From: Corynebacterium sp. HMSC05H05
GTDB taxonomy: Bacteria; Actinomycetota; Actinomycetes; Mycobacteriales; Mycobacteriaceae
Length of the DNA stretch: 62,584 nt
Assembly: GCF_001807265.1 (NCBI RefSeq)
Contig: NZ_KV788370.1
Coordinates: forward strand, 1-62,584
Direction of reading: 5' to 3'
Below the pieces are notes generated by a model that did not search any database, was not told the DNA's origin, and saw only the letters and a list, made by a program, of their open reading frames with translations. Shown here piece after piece: positions 41,531 to 49,380 of this stretch. The translations under genes were made by a program, and so were the position numbers. The stretch's first letter is position 1, and each line of letters opens with the position of its first letter.

Positions 41531-42196
41531 ATGCTTGAACTCAACGACATCACGAAGTCCTTCACCCAACAACGGGTCCTCGAAGGCATCAGCCTGACGG
41601 TTGGCGGCGGCGAATCCGTCGCGATCATGGGGCCCTCTGGCTCCGGCAAATCGACCCTGCTGCACTGCATGTCCGGCGTGCTCGTGCCCGACGACGGCCA
41701 GGTGCGCTTCAACGGCCAGGACGTGTCGGCCATGAACGACGCGGAACGCTCGCGCCTGCGCCTCGAGAACTTTGGCTTCATCTTCCAAGACGGCCAGCTG
41801 CTGCCGGAGCTGACCGCCACCGAAAACGTCGCCCTGCCACAGATCATGCGCGGGGTGCCGCGTGCGGAGGCACACGCCGAGGCCATCGACATGCTCACCC
41901 GGTTGGGCTTGGGGGCCTTTGTGGACCGGTACCCAGGGCAACTCTCCGGCGGCCAGGTGCAGCGCGTGGCCATCGCCCGCGCCTTGGCCGGGCCGCCGTC
42001 GGTGGTGTTTGCCGACGAACCCACCGCCGCCCTGGACCAAGCCACCGGGCACGAGGTCATGCAGCAGATCGTGGCAATCGCGCAGAAGTTCGGCGTCACC
42101 CTCGTGCTGGTCACGCACGACCCGAAGATCGCCGACTGGTGCAGCCGCCGCGTCGAAATCCGCGACGGCCTGATCCACTCGGAGGTGGCGCGATGA
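41531..42196 (+). CDS. ABC transporter ATP-binding protein (MacB/BceA type)
   Basis: 221 residues. Walker A GPSGSGKS (34-41), Q-loop, signature LSGGQVQR and Walker B VVFADEPTAALD are all intact. This class pairs with FtsX-type permeases and exports or removes antimicrobial peptides. The permease gene overlaps in ATGA. It is divergent from a two-component system, the classical arrangement of a peptide-sensing and detoxification module. Confidence 0.93.
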   Translation: MLELNDITKSFTQQRVLEGISLTVGGGESVAIMGPSGSGKSTLLHCMSGVLVPDDGQVRFNGQDVSAMNDAERSRLRLENFGFIFQDGQLLPELTATENVALPQIMRGVPRAEAHAEAIDMLTRLGLGAFVDRYPGQLSGGQVQRVAIARALAGPPSVVFADEPTAALDQATGHEVMQQIVAIAQKFGVTLVLVTHDPKIADWCSRRVEIRDGLIHSEVAR

Positions 42197-43584
42197 GTGC
42201 AATGACGTTGATGCGCTCGGCGGTGTCGTCGACAAGCGAAGGGCGCTCGCAACGGCAGATCGGCGAACGCTGGGTCCGTGCCCTGTCGCTGGTCGCCGTG
42301 ACCGTGGCGACCTGGATGCTGTGCACGCTCATGGGCGGCACCTGGATGTTCCTCGCCCGCGACCTACACCCGCACGAGGCGCTCGTGGAAATCGAGGAGT
42401 CGATGGGCGGCCCCATTTCCATCGCGTATATCTTCCTCGCGCTGTTCGCGTGTGTGCTCCTCGTGCCAAGCCTGTTGGGGCTGCTCACCCAAGCTGCGCG
42501 GGCGAACCTCGGCGGGCGCGAAGAACACCTGGCAGCGCTACGCCTCATCGGCGCGACCGCCGGCGAGGTGCGCGGAATGATGATCTTGGAGTCCCTGCGC
42601 CAGGCGCTTGTCGGGCTCGTGATTGGCTCAGTGCTCTACGTGGTCACGAGTCCCGCGTGGTCGTTGCTGACTTTCCAGGACAAACCCGTCGGCGCCTGGG
42701 AGATGCTCACCTGGTGGGTCATCCCCATCGCCTGGATCGTCGTGCTGGTGCTGGCCGCGTGCTCAGTGTGGCTTGCCTTGCGACGAGTCGCCGTCACCCC
42801 ACTCGGCGTCACCAAGAAAATCCCACCAAAGGGCCAAAACTTGATCACGCTGGTGCTCTCGCTCGTTGGCGCGGTGGTGCTGTACCGCTACCTAAGCTCC
42901 CTGACCATCGCTCCGCAGGCAGACGCGTTGGAATTCGGCGCCTTGCTGGTTGTAGCCGGTGGCATTCTCACCGTCAACGCACTGATCGCCGTCGGCGTGA
43001 TCCAACTCCTCGCTCGCGTGAGCTACCGGGTGCCCGGGGCCGCGAACTACGTGGCCACGCGCCGGGTCGGCCGGGGCGCGAAAACCACCTGGAAGCGCGT
43101 CACCGCCCTGTACTTCGTGGCATTCATCGGAGGCGTCGGCGCCTGGATCTCCGCGGTACCGGAGATCGACGACCAGCCCGCCCTGAAGATGATCACAGGG
43201 GATATCCCCTCCGGCGTGGTCATCACCGCCGTCTTCGCGGCAGTCCTCCTGGTCGCGTCCACCCTGCTCACCCAGGCACTTTCCGTGGTGGAGCAGAAGC
43301 AACTGACCAAATCGCTCTACTTCATTGGAGCGCCCGCCGCCTTTCACACCAAGGTGGCCGTGCGTGAAGTTGGGATTCCCATGCTCGTGGTGGCCCTGCT
43401 GGGGTTCGGCATGGGTAGCCTGATGGGATTCGGCATGGTCATGGTTTACGTCAACGTGCTCGACAAGGTGGCCCTGTTCGGCGCCCTCGTCGCCGTCGCG
43501 CTGGTTGGTTGTGTTTTGGCGGTGGTGGGGACCGGCCGGCTCCGCGAGCAGGTGCTGCTGGGCATGGGCCGCGCCAAGGACTAG
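42193..43584 (+). CDS. FtsX-type ABC transporter permease
   Basis: 463 residues with about eight to ten membrane helices and no large extracellular domain like that of BceB. The segment LGGREEHLAALRLIGATAGEVRGMM is the FtsX-family coupling helix region. ATG 42193 overlaps the ATP-binding gene stop and GGAGG at 42181-42185 supports it. With its partner it should form an exporter controlled by the adjacent two-component system. A 77-bp repeat with a strong hairpin follows. Confidence 0.85.
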   Translation: MSAMTLMRSAVSSTSEGRSQRQIGERWVRALSLVAVTVATWMLCTLMGGTWMFLARDLHPHEALVEIEESMGGPISIAYIFLALFACVLLVPSLLGLLTQAARANLGGREEHLAALRLIGATAGEVRGMMILESLRQALVGLVIGSVLYVVTSPAWSLLTFQDKPVGAWEMLTWWVIPIAWIVVLVLAACSVWLALRRVAVTPLGVTKKIPPKGQNLITLVLSLVGAVVLYRYLSSLTIAPQADALEFGALLVVAGGILTVNALIAVGVIQLLARVSYRVPGAANYVATRRVGRGAKTTWKRVTALYFVAFIGGVGAWISAVPEIDDQPALKMITGDIPSGVVITAVFAAVLLVASTLLTQALSVVEQKQLTKSLYFIGAPAAFHTKVAVREVGIPMLVVALLGFGMGSLMGFGMVMVYVNVLDKVALFGALVAVALVGCVLAVVGTGRLREQVLLGMGRAKD

Positions 43585-43590
43585 GTAGTC

Positions 43591-43667
43591 CTGACACATT
43601 ACGCCGGAAAATGTCAGGGTCCTGGGGAAATAGGGCCCGTCTGACAAATTCAGCCGCGATCCGTCAG
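43591..43667 (+). repeat. 77-bp intergenic repeat, copy A
   Basis: It begins CTGACACATT and contains two palindromic modules of the form CTGACANATT-N7-(AA/GA)T..GTCAG, at 43591-43616 and 43641-43667. It aligns without gaps with copies B (49298) and C (57308), about 65 % identical to C by hand count. It lies between the convergent permease and dprE2 genes. Confidence 0.75.
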
Positions 43668-43690
43668 CGGTGACGGATCGTGGCTGAATT
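43647..43690. terminator. Bidirectional 20-bp hairpin between convergent genes
   Basis: A 20-bp stem starting AATTCAGCC and closing GGCTGAATT, with a GCGG loop and one G-T pair, overlaps the end of repeat copy A. It should stop transcription from both the ABC permease and dprE2 sides, although long T-runs are missing. Confidence 0.7.
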
Positions 43691-43702
43691 ATGCGGGCAG
43701 AA

Positions 43703-44467
43703 CTAGAAGTTGAGCTTGCTCATGATCGGCGCCGGAATGGCCTTCAGCACCAGGGAGATCGGGCCGAAGAGTTTGTGCACGAACACGGAGGACTTGCCGG
43801 CCAGGGCGGCGTCGACGGCTGCCTCGGCGACGTCTTCCTTGTTCACGGTGAGCGGGGCCTCGTCGAGGCCGTCGGTCATCTTGGTGCGCACTTGGCCGGG
43901 GCGGACCACGGTGACCTTCACGCCGTCGTCCTTGAGCGCCTCGCCGAGCTGCAGGTAGAACCCGTCGATGCCGGCCTTGGAGGCGCCGTAGACGAAGTTG
44001 GAGCGGCGCACGCGCTGGCCCGCAACGGAGGACAGGGCGATGATCGTGCCGTGGCCCTGACGTTTCATGTGCTGGCCCAGAAGCACGCCCACGGACATCG
44101 GGGCGGTGAAGTTCGTCTGCGCGGACGCCACTGCCGCTGCCTGGTCCTGCCAGAGCTGCTCCTGGTCGCCGAGGGTGCCGAAGGCGACCACGGCAACGTC
44201 GACGTCGCCGTCCTCAAACGCGGCGTCGAGCACCGCCGGGTGGGAAGTGAAGTCGAGGGCGTCGAAGTCCACGAGGCGCACGTGGCCTGCGCCGGCTTGT
44301 TGGACGGCCGAGATCGCGCCGTCGATACGCGGGGAGTCCTTGCGCGCGCACAGGGTGACGGTGGGGTTGCCGCCGCGGGAGGCTAGCTCGGCGACGATGG
44401 CGAGGCCGATCTCGCTGGTGCCGCCGAGGAGCAGGATGTGCTGGGCTTGGCCTACTGCATTCAACAT
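43703..44467 (-). CDS. dprE2: Decaprenylphosphoryl-2-keto-ribose reductase DprE2
   Basis: 254 residues, SDR fold with the nucleotide motif GGTSEIG (15-21) and active-site YGASK (about 159-163). With DprE1 it epimerises decaprenyl-phosphoribose to decaprenyl-phosphoarabinose, the only arabinose donor of the cell wall. It follows dprE1 by 12 nt and has AAGGAG 8 nt before the ATG. In related genomes aftA follows directly; here a two-component/ABC module intervenes. Confidence 0.95.
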   Translation of the reverse strand: MLNAVGQAQHILLLGGTSEIGLAIVAELASRGGNPTVTLCARKDSPRIDGAISAVQQAGAGHVRLVDFDALDFTSHPAVLDAAFEDGDVDVAVVAFGTLGDQEQLWQDQAAAVASAQTNFTAPMSVGVLLGQHMKRQGHGTIIALSSVAGQRVRRSNFVYGASKAGIDGFYLQLGEALKDDGVKVTVVRPGQVRTKMTDGLDEAPLTVNKEDVAEAAVDAALAGKSSVFVHKLFGPISLVLKAIPAPIMSKLNF

Positions 44468-44479
44468 GGTCGGTTCTCC

Positions 44480-45877
44480 TTAGTTCAGCTCAAGTCGGCG
44501 GGACATGTCGGACGCGAACACGCCGGTCGGGTCGATGTCGCGGCGGGTCTTCAGCCAGCCGGCCATCCCCGGGTACATGGCGTGGAACTTCTCCGCGGAG
44601 GTGCGGGACTCCTTGGCCAGGTAGAGACGGCCGCCGAACTGCATGACCTGGTCGTCCAGGCGGTCCAGGAACTCGTTCAGGCCATCCCTAATCGGGAAGT
44701 CCACGCACACGTTCCAGCCCTTCATCGGGTAGGACAGCGGCGCCTGGTTGCCCTCGCCGAACAGCTTGAACACGTTCAGGGCGGTGTAGTGGCCGGAAGA
44801 CTGGATGTCGTAGATGATGTCCTTGAACGGCTCGACGGCGTCGGTGGGCACGACGAACTGGTACTGCAGGAAGCCGGCCTTGCCGTAGCCGCGGTTCCAC
44901 TCGCCGATGAGATCCAGCGGCTGGTAGAACTGCGTGAGGTTGAGCACCTGGTTACGCGCGGGCTTGCCCATGAAGTAGTACGCCTCGCCGATGGCCATCA
45001 GCGACAGTTTGTTCATGGTCCAGGACGGGAAGATGTCCGGCACCGTCATCAGCTGCGGGGCGTTGAACTTCAGCGGGTCCTTGGCCAGCTTCGGCGCGAG
45101 CTCCTTGAGCTGGTCCAGGGTGGCCAACGAGCCGCGGGAGATGGTGGAGCGGCCGGTCTTCGGCGGCGCGGAGATGGCGTCGAACCAGGCCGAGGAGTAG
45201 GTGTAGTTCACCTCGGAGCCGTCGGAGTGCAGCGCGATCGTCTCGTCCAGCGTGTCTGTGCGGTCGGTGTCTGCGATGAAGTAGGCGGTTTCCGTGAACG
45301 TCATCTGGATGCGGGCGCGCAGGATGATGCCGGTCAGGCCCATGCCGCCGACGGTGGCCCAGAACAGCTCGGCCGTCTCTCCGGTGGGCTCCAGGTGCAG
45401 CACGCGGCCGTCGGCGACCAGCAGTTCCATGGAGAGGACGTGGTCGCCGAAGGAGCCCGCGGAGTGGTGGTTCTTGCCGTGGATGTCCGGGCCGATGGCG
45501 CCGCCGATGGTGACCTGGCGGGTGCCGGGCAGCACCGGGACCCACAGGCCGTAGGGCAGCGCGGCCTTCATCAGCTGGTCCAGGGTCACGCCTGCGTCCA
45601 CGTCGACGATGCCGGTGTCCGGGTCGATGGAGTGGATGCGGTTCAGCGGAGTCATGTCCACGACGAGGCCGCCGCCGTTTTGGGCGGGGTCGCCGTAGGA
45701 GCGGCCCATGCCGCGGGCGATGACACCGCGCCGTTTGTGCTCTGGAAGCTCGGAGTTTTCGTCGGCCACCTGCTTGACTGCCTGGGCGATGGTGTCAACG
45801 TCGGCGGTGGACAACACCTGTGCGGTAGAGGGGGCGGTACGGCCCCAGCCGTAGAGGGATTGGGTTGTCAGTTCCAT
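44480..45877 (-). CDS. dprE1: Decaprenylphosphoryl-beta-D-ribose oxidase DprE1
   Basis: 465 residues, VAO-type FAD oxidoreductase ([30 protein letters not shown]). It oxidises the 2'-OH of decaprenyl-phosphoribose. The Cys in [10 protein letters not shown] (about residue 390) corresponds to the residue modified covalently by benzothiazinone inhibitors in M. tuberculosis, so the site is conserved here. Two ATGs are available; 45877 is preferred because TAGGGT (45885-45890, minus strand) leaves 7 nt, while ATG 45883 is too near. The mRNA is then leaderless and carries dprE2 too. Confidence 0.96.
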   Translation of the reverse strand: MELTTQSLYGWGRTAPSTAQVLSTADVDTIAQAVKQVADENSELPEHKRRGVIARGMGRSYGDPAQNGGGLVVDMTPLNRIHSIDPDTGIVDVDAGVTLDQLMKAALPYGLWVPVLPGTRQVTIGGAIGPDIHGKNHHSAGSFGDHVLSMELLVADGRVLHLEPTGETAELFWATVGGMGLTGIILRARIQMTFTETAYFIADTDRTDTLDETIALHSDGSEVNYTYSSAWFDAISAPPKTGRSTISRGSLATLDQLKELAPKLAKDPLKFNAPQLMTVPDIFPSWTMNKLSLMAIGEAYYFMGKPARNQVLNLTQFYQPLDLIGEWNRGYGKAGFLQYQFVVPTDAVEPFKDIIYDIQSSGHYTALNVFKLFGEGNQAPLSYPMKGWNVCVDFPIRDGLNEFLDRLDDQVMQFGGRLYLAKESRTSAEKFHAMYPGMAGWLKTRRDIDPTGVFASDMSRRLELN

Positions 45878-45898
45878 GCCCATAACCCTACGCCGGAA

Positions 45899-46135
45899 TC
45901 ACAGATCCATGATGCTACGAATCTCCGCGGGGAGCTCTTCTTGGCTGGAAATCACAGGTTTGCCGGCTTCCTTGTGCTCGCGCAGGATCTCGTAGATCCG
46001 GGTGCGGCCTTTGGAGTCCACAAAGGGCAATTCTTCCGCCATGAGGCGGACCATGAAGTCGGACAGCGGGGCGTCGATACGCTGTGCTGCCTCGTGGATG
46101 GCGTTGGGGTCGTCGCCTTTGTAATGCTTCCTCAT
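45899..46135 (-). CDS. Small unknown protein upstream of dprE1
   Basis: 78 residues from ATG 46135 (90 if ATG 46171 is used). I do not recognise it. It is charged, helical in appearance and has no membrane segment (IHEAAQRIDAPLSDFMVRLM). TAGGCT (46144-46149, minus strand) lies 8 nt before ATG 46135, which supports that start; the -10 box overlaps that of the divergent gene. It ends 21 bp before the dprE1 start and may share its transcript. Confidence 0.65.
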   Translation of the reverse strand: MRKHYKGDDPNAIHEAAQRIDAPLSDFMVRLMAEELPFVDSKGRTRIYEILREHKEAGKPVISSQEELPAEIRSIMDL

Positions 46136-46143
46136 GGAAAGAA

Positions 46144-46153
46144 AGCCTATATT
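46144..46153. promoter_or_regulatory. Overlapping divergent -10 boxes
   Basis: TAGGCT on the minus strand (46144-46149) and a consensus-like TATATT on the plus strand (46148-46153) overlap by two bases. Each is followed by a start codon after 8 and 7 nt. Both mRNAs are predicted to be leaderless, with start codons 25 bp apart. Confidence 0.6.
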
Positions 46154-46160
46154 GGGCGCC

Positions 46161-46943
46161 ATGTCCAGCACCCTTTACCGTTCAGACCACCTCGCGCCGG
46201 TGATCCGCCTCGCCGAGCGCCGGGCTGGTGCGACGCTGCTTGTGCGCGTTGGCCTGGTGTCGGATGAGGTGGTGTACCGGTGGGTGGGCATCGACGAGGA
46301 CGCGACCATCGCGGACTGCTGCGAGATCGTGGGGGAGGTATTCGGCGTCGAGGAGGTGGGTGCGGATGTGCCCCAGGAGCGTTTGCTTTGCGACGTCCTA
46401 AAGTCCCCCGGCGAATCCACCCACTTCTCCCATGGGTTGTGGTCTTTTGAGATGCAGCTGGCGGGCGTGTACCCGCGCGACGAGTCCACGCCGCCGTCCG
46501 TGTGCGTGGCAGGCTCCGGCTCGTTCGGGCCGCATGGGTTCGACATCGGGGAAGTCAACGCGCGGCTGATGGGGGAGGTCGAGGTGCCGGGGCTGCGCGC
46601 GGAAGTGCGCGAGTTCATGGCGCGGGCGCGCGGGCACGACTTTGTGCCGCTGCTGCAGGCGCTGGATGTGGGCGCGGGGGAGCGGATCGAGGCGCTGCCG
46701 GTGGAGTCTGGGCGCAAGGAGAGGGATGCTTTTTGGTCCCTGGTGTTCGCGCTGGCCTGCTGCGCTGGCGGGGAGACCGCGCAGATCGCGGAGAGCATCT
46801 TCGCCTCGTTGGGGCATGAGGAGTTGGGGATTGGGGAGATCCGGGGGCTGTGCGCCGAGTCGCTCGCGTCGCTGGATGAAATCGGCGGCGAACGGAGCGC
46901 GGCGGAGATGTTGGATATCTACCGTCAGCTCATGCGCGGGTAG
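46161..46943 (+). CDS. Unknown protein, possibly pRiA4b ORF-3-like
   Basis: 260 residues. The first ~130 residues faintly resemble the pRiA4b ORF-3 fold (VVYRWVGIDEDATIADCCEI, then WSFEMQLAGVYPRD), which is a weak call made by eye. The C-terminal half is helical and acidic with several Cys. No signal peptide or membrane helix is seen. ATG 46161 is 7 nt after TATATT. It is divergent from the small unknown gene and 11 nt upstream of gtrA, so it probably shares a transcript with it. Its presence inside the arabinogalactan cluster may be meaningful. Confidence 0.6.
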   Translation: MSSTLYRSDHLAPVIRLAERRAGATLLVRVGLVSDEVVYRWVGIDEDATIADCCEIVGEVFGVEEVGADVPQERLLCDVLKSPGESTHFSHGLWSFEMQLAGVYPRDESTPPSVCVAGSGSFGPHGFDIGEVNARLMGEVEVPGLRAEVREFMARARGHDFVPLLQALDVGAGERIEALPVESGRKERDAFWSLVFALACCAGGETAQIAESIFASLGHEELGIGEIRGLCAESLASLDEIGGERSAAEMLDIYRQLMRG

Positions 46944-46954
46944 GGTATTCGCCC

Positions 46955-47383
46955 GTGGCGGAAACTTCTACCCTGAAACGGCAGCTCGTGCCCTTCCTCT
47001 TGGTCGGCGTGGGCTGCGCAGTCATCGACTTCGGCATCACCCACAGCCTCGACGAATTCATGGGGGTGCAGCGCGACTTTGCCAAGGCCGTGGGCTGGGT
47101 TTTCGGCACCGTCGCCGCCTATGTGCTCAACTCCAAGTTCTCGTTCCAATCCAAGATCAACGCGAAGAAGGCCGGGGCAGTCTTCGTGCTCTATGCCGTG
47201 ACGTTCGCGGTGCAGATGGTGCTGTGGCGTGTGACGGACTCGCCGCTGACCTCGCTAGGCCTGGTCAACCCGTGGAAGAACGTCGTGTCGTTTGTCATCG
47301 CCCAGGGCGTGGCCACCGTGGTCAATTTTGAGCTGCAGCGGCACTTGATCTTCCGCGAAGCCAAGAAGACTATGGCCGCCTAA
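46955..47383 (+). CDS. GtrA family membrane protein
   Basis: 142 residues with four hydrophobic helices, the normal GtrA layout (VGVGCAVIDFGITHSLDEF, AYVLNSKFSF, VVNFELQRHLIF). In mycobacteria a GtrA protein (Rv3789) is encoded next to dprE1 and has been linked to arabinan synthesis, either as a lipid-arabinose flippase or as an anchor for AftA. The start is GTG 46955. It overlaps the end of the convergent glfT1 gene by 14 nt. Confidence 0.88.
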   Translation: MAETSTLKRQLVPFLLVGVGCAVIDFGITHSLDEFMGVQRDFAKAVGWVFGTVAAYVLNSKFSFQSKINAKKAGAVFVLYAVTFAVQMVLWRVTDSPLTSLGLVNPWKNVVSFVIAQGVATVVNFELQRHLIFREAKKTMAA

Positions 47384-48272
47384 AGTCCTCTTTGGCTCCC
47401 CGCCGAAGTAGCTTCAGCCACTGGTAGAAGCCCTTCGGGTCCTTCTTCTCCAGCAGGAAGAACCACCCGAAGCGGACCACCTCCTGCAGCTGCATCTTCT
47501 TCATGCCGCGCTGGTTAATGATGTAGCCGCGGTTCCGGTACGTGAAATACCGCTTAGTGGGGTTGTCGGGGAATTGGGCGTGGGCCCGGCCGCCCATGAT
47601 CGGGTGGAACTCGCCCGAGCCGTCCGGGTGCAGGTAGAACGTGGTCAGCGCCGTGCCGTAGTTCAGGCCGGATTGTGCCAGACGACGGTGGTACTCCACC
47701 TCGTCGCCCCGGATGAACAGGCGGTAATCCGGCACGCCGATGCGCTCCATAGCCTTTGCCGAGATCAGCGCGCCATTGAACAGGCTCGCGTACTGGGGCA
47801 GGAAGTCGCCTTCGAGCTCATCGACGCGACGGTGCCAGGTCGTGCCCTGTCTTAGTGGGAACGCGAGCTTCTCCGGGTCGTCGATGTTGGCCACCACCGG
47901 GGAGACCTCCGCAAGCTGGTGCTTTTCTGCGACCCGGTAGAGCTCTTTGAGCACGTGCTCGTCTTTCGGCCGGCCGTCGTCGTCCGCGCACCAGATCGCG
48001 TCCGCGCCCAGCGCGAGTGCGTGCAGGAATCCGTAGGCGAACCCGCCCGCCCCACCCAGGTTGGTGTGGGAGGGGAGGTAGACGGCGCGGTCGGCCGCGA
48101 GGTCGCCGAGAAGCTCCTGCACCTCGTGTTGCGCCCCGTTGTCCACCACAATCACCCAATCCACCGGATGCGTCTGGTTGACCACCTGCTCAAGCGAGTG
48201 TTTCAGCAGGTCAACGCGGCGGTGGGTGACAATCACGGCGGCGGTCGTGCCGTTCGGATTCAACGCAGTCAT
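47370..48272 (-). CDS. glfT1: Galactofuranosyltransferase GlfT1
   Basis: 300 residues, GT2 family: TAAVIVTHRRVDLLKHSLEQ at the N-terminus, the metal-binding CADDDGRP (about 96) and GDEVEYHRR further on. GlfT1 adds the first two galactofuranoses to the rhamnosyl-GlcNAc lipid linker. Synteny with wzt and wzm supports the name. ATG 48272 is preferred to upstream starts because CACAAT lies 7 nt before it (minus strand). Converges on gtrA with 14 nt overlap. Confidence 0.92.
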   Translation of the reverse strand: MTALNPNGTTAAVIVTHRRVDLLKHSLEQVVNQTHPVDWVIVVDNGAQHEVQELLGDLAADRAVYLPSHTNLGGAGGFAYGFLHALALGADAIWCADDDGRPKDEHVLKELYRVAEKHQLAEVSPVVANIDDPEKLAFPLRQGTTWHRRVDELEGDFLPQYASLFNGALISAKAMERIGVPDYRLFIRGDEVEYHRRLAQSGLNYGTALTTFYLHPDGSGEFHPIMGGRAHAQFPDNPTKRYFTYRNRGYIINQRGMKKMQLQEVVRFGWFFLLEKKDPKGFYQWLKLLRRGAKEDFRRP

Positions 48273-48326
48273 GCCTTTTATTGTGCCCGAGGGATCCAAA
48301 CGCGCACTCTTCACGTCTAAGTAGGC

Positions 48327-49301
48327 ATGGCGAATTTGTATGACGGGATGAATGTCGGTCCAGAGAACAGTTTGCTCCCCGCCGGGAACCTGCCCCAGCG
48401 GATGCAAACGATGCAGGTAAGCGCGCGATTCCACATGCTCGCGCGGGAACAGAGATCCTACGAGCTAGCCCGGGCGGACGCGCGAAACCACCCGCGGGGA
48501 GTGATCTACCAAGTCCCCGCCGCGTATCGTGCCGCGGCTTTTGGCATAGAGAAACCTTCCACCGTGGTCCTCGCCCATGGCGCGCTTGCGCTGTACGGGC
48601 TCAGGTACCGGGTGGAGGGCAAGGACACTGTGCTCATGGATCCATCCGCGGAACGCAACTCACACGGCAATATCTCCAAGCCGTCGATCGTGCGCCGGGG
48701 GTGCAAACCCGAGCATGTTTGGCAGGTCCGACATTACGGGCATGAGCTGCAGGTGGCCAGCCCTGCGGCGGCGACGGCGCAGGTGTTGAGGGAGATCCGG
48801 AGGTCGTCGCCAAGCAATGGCGCCACCTTCGCCGGGCACAGCATGGACCTTGTGGAAGCGATCACTCTCATTGACTGTGTGCGGCGCCACCTGGGCATTG
48901 ACCCGATGGAGATCCTGAAGGCGAGCTCAGGGACGGTGTGCCAGCGGTGGCTCACCCGCGCGCTTGCGAAGTCGAGCAAACTGGCGGACTCGCCGAAGGA
49001 GACCGAAATGCGCCTGCTCGCCCAGATGGTGTGCGACGAGTTCGGGCTGCGGCTGGAAGAGCAAGTCGTTGTCCGGGACGGTGGCAAGATCGTGACCACG
49101 TTTGACCTGGCCATCCCGGAGCTCGGGATCGGCATCATGTACGACGGCGCCCACCACGGCGAGGCGAAGCAGTGGCACAAAGACGCTGAGATCAACTCCG
49201 ACCTCACTATTTGCGGGTGGCGGGTGCTGCGCTTCACCTCGGCGTCGTTGCACAAGTTTGTGGAGAAGCTCGTGGCGCTGATCCGCAAGCTCCAGTCCTG
49301 A
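48327..49301 (+). CDS. DUF559-type nuclease-fold protein with AbiEi-like N-terminal region
   Basis: 324 residues and the second protein of this architecture in the window (other at 12105-13004). The N-terminal part (AYRAAAFGIEKPSTVVLAHG) resembles AbiEi-like regions; the C-terminal part has the PD-(D/E)XK-like core (TTFDLAIPELGIGIMYDG, then WRVLRFTSASL). The function is unknown. It is inserted between glfT1 and wzt on the opposite strand. Its stop codon TGA is part of the CTGACA start of repeat copy B. Confidence 0.7.
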   Translation: MANLYDGMNVGPENSLLPAGNLPQRMQTMQVSARFHMLAREQRSYELARADARNHPRGVIYQVPAAYRAAAFGIEKPSTVVLAHGALALYGLRYRVEGKDTVLMDPSAERNSHGNISKPSIVRRGCKPEHVWQVRHYGHELQVASPAAATAQVLREIRRSSPSNGATFAGHSMDLVEAITLIDCVRRHLGIDPMEILKASSGTVCQRWLTRALAKSSKLADSPKETEMRLLAQMVCDEFGLRLEEQVVVRDGGKIVTTFDLAIPELGIGIMYDGAHHGEAKQWHKDAEINSDLTICGWRVLRFTSASLHKFVEKLVALIRKLQS

Positions 49302-49374
49302 CAATTTACGGCGGGCGTTTGTGCCGAACTGGGGGTTTGGGTCCGGTCTGACAGATTCGGCCGCGATGTGTCGG
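49298..49374 (+). repeat. 77-bp intergenic repeat, copy B
   Basis: It starts CTGACAATTTACGGCGGGCG and ends with the imperfect palindrome CTGACAGATT-N7-GATGTGTCGG. By hand alignment it is about 82 % identical to copy C, with the same length and no gaps. It lies between a DUF559-type gene and wzt, which converge. Confidence 0.8.
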
Positions 49375-49380
49375 GAGGGG

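Noticed and set aside
46161..46943. Firm assignment as pRiA4b ORF-3 family
   Set aside because: Only two short stretches look similar by eye; kept as unknown with a weak suggestion.
49298..49374. Insertion-sequence end
   Set aside because: No transposase, no terminal inverted repeat pair and no target duplication are visible near any of the three copies; a small non-coding repeat is the better call.
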